Shown here piece after piece: positions 4,989 to 5,101 of a stretch of DNA of 5,101 bases. The notes under the pieces are model-generated. The model was not told the origin of the DNA. It saw nothing but the letters and a program-made list of their open reading frames with translations, and made no database searches. Where the stretch lies: assembly GCA_036518955.1 (NCBI GenBank), contig DATDMG010000040.1, positions 1 to 5,101 on the forward strand. Reading direction: 5' to 3'. Within the stretch, counting starts at the first letter, position 1, and each line of letters begins with the position of its first letter. The position numbers and the translations under genes were made by a program. Source of the stretch: DATDMG01 sp036518955 (GTDB taxonomy: Bacteria; Actinomycetota; Actinomycetes; Actinomycetales; Kineosporiaceae).

Positions 4989-5003
4989 CGCCGCTCAGCG
5001 GCG
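4989..5003. terminator. Small hairpin between convergent stops
   Basis: CGCCGC (4989-4994) and GCGGCG (4998-5003) form a 6-bp perfect stem around TCA, 7 nt past the stop of the exported-protein gene. The TCA loop is the stop codon of the putative minus-strand frame at the right edge. It is short and has no T-tract, so it is only a weak bidirectional terminator candidate. Confidence 0.3.
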
Positions 5004-5101
5004 AAGCTCCCGGACCCCCCGACCGAGGTCGGCGTGCCAGCGACACCGACGTTCCCCCGCGGACGCCGGCAGCTCGCCCACCGCGTCGGCCGGGTCCGTG
5101 A
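4995..5101 (-). CDS. Possible C-terminal end of an unidentified protein, cut by window edge
   Basis: A minus-strand frame is open from the right edge to a TGA at 4995-4997. Its last 34 residues end in RRCRWHADLGRGVRELRR. About 85% of its codons end in G or C, consistent with but not proof of coding. It would converge on the exported-protein gene, with stops 12 nt apart. I do not recognise the sequence. It could also be a chance open frame. Confidence 0.4.
   Translation of the reverse strand, partial: TDPADAVGELPASAGERRCRWHADLGRGVRELRR

Noticed and set aside
1..5101. CRISPR array, transposon, tRNA or phage module
   Set aside because: I saw no regularly spaced repeats, terminal inverted repeats, transposase motifs or tRNA-like cloverleaf in the window.

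Overview
The window is about 73-75% GC by eye. It is dense with short-spaced genes and has strong G/C preference at third codon positions. DUF3117, a DivIVA-domain membrane protein and a Tag glycosylase sit close together, which points to a high-GC actinobacterium. A Geodermatophilaceae- or Frankia-like relative is a guess, not something the sequence proves. As I recall it, Mycobacterium tuberculosis has a comparable run, Rv1209-tagA-Rv1211, so this looks like a conserved chromosomal neighbourhood rather than a mobile island. I saw no rRNA, tRNA, CRISPR array, insertion sequence or phage gene.

Layout on the minus strand, in the direction of transcription (right to left): a three-gene operon encodes a membrane-anchored DivIVA-domain protein (3899-3432), DNA-3-methyladenine glycosylase I (tag, 3428-2838) and a polytopic PIG-V/GT-C type mannosyltransferase (2841-1570). 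The first two genes are 3 nt apart and the second pair overlaps by 4 nt (GTGA), so translational coupling is likely. A gene-free stretch of about 290 bp follows, holding GC-rich hairpins (probable terminator) and a candidate promoter. Next is the 56-residue DUF3117 protein (1275-1105), another perfect hairpin, and the first 316 codons of leucyl aminopeptidase pepA (950 to the left edge). The pepA start lies just downstream of a good -10 hexamer and may be leaderless.

On the plus strand a single gene (4086-4982) diverges from the DivIVA operon. It encodes a probable exported protein with a signal sequence, a DUF5666-like beta domain and a Ser/Thr repeat tail. The tail is encoded by a perfect hexanucleotide tandem repeat. 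The 186-bp divergent intergenic region is the main regulatory spot. It has an AT-richer island with GTAAC/GATAC/GTAAC repeats at helical period, and a hairpin/G-run element in the leader of the DivIVA operon. A possible truncated minus-strand gene enters at the right edge (5101-4995), converging on the exported-protein gene.

The operon combines a polar-growth or division type scaffold, alkylation repair and envelope glycosylation. No common pathway is evident, and the grouping probably reflects conserved neighbourhood and shared transcription. I see no convincing wholly new multi-gene system. The most testable novelties are the divergent operator, the repeat-tailed DUF5666 protein and the unusual pepA start.
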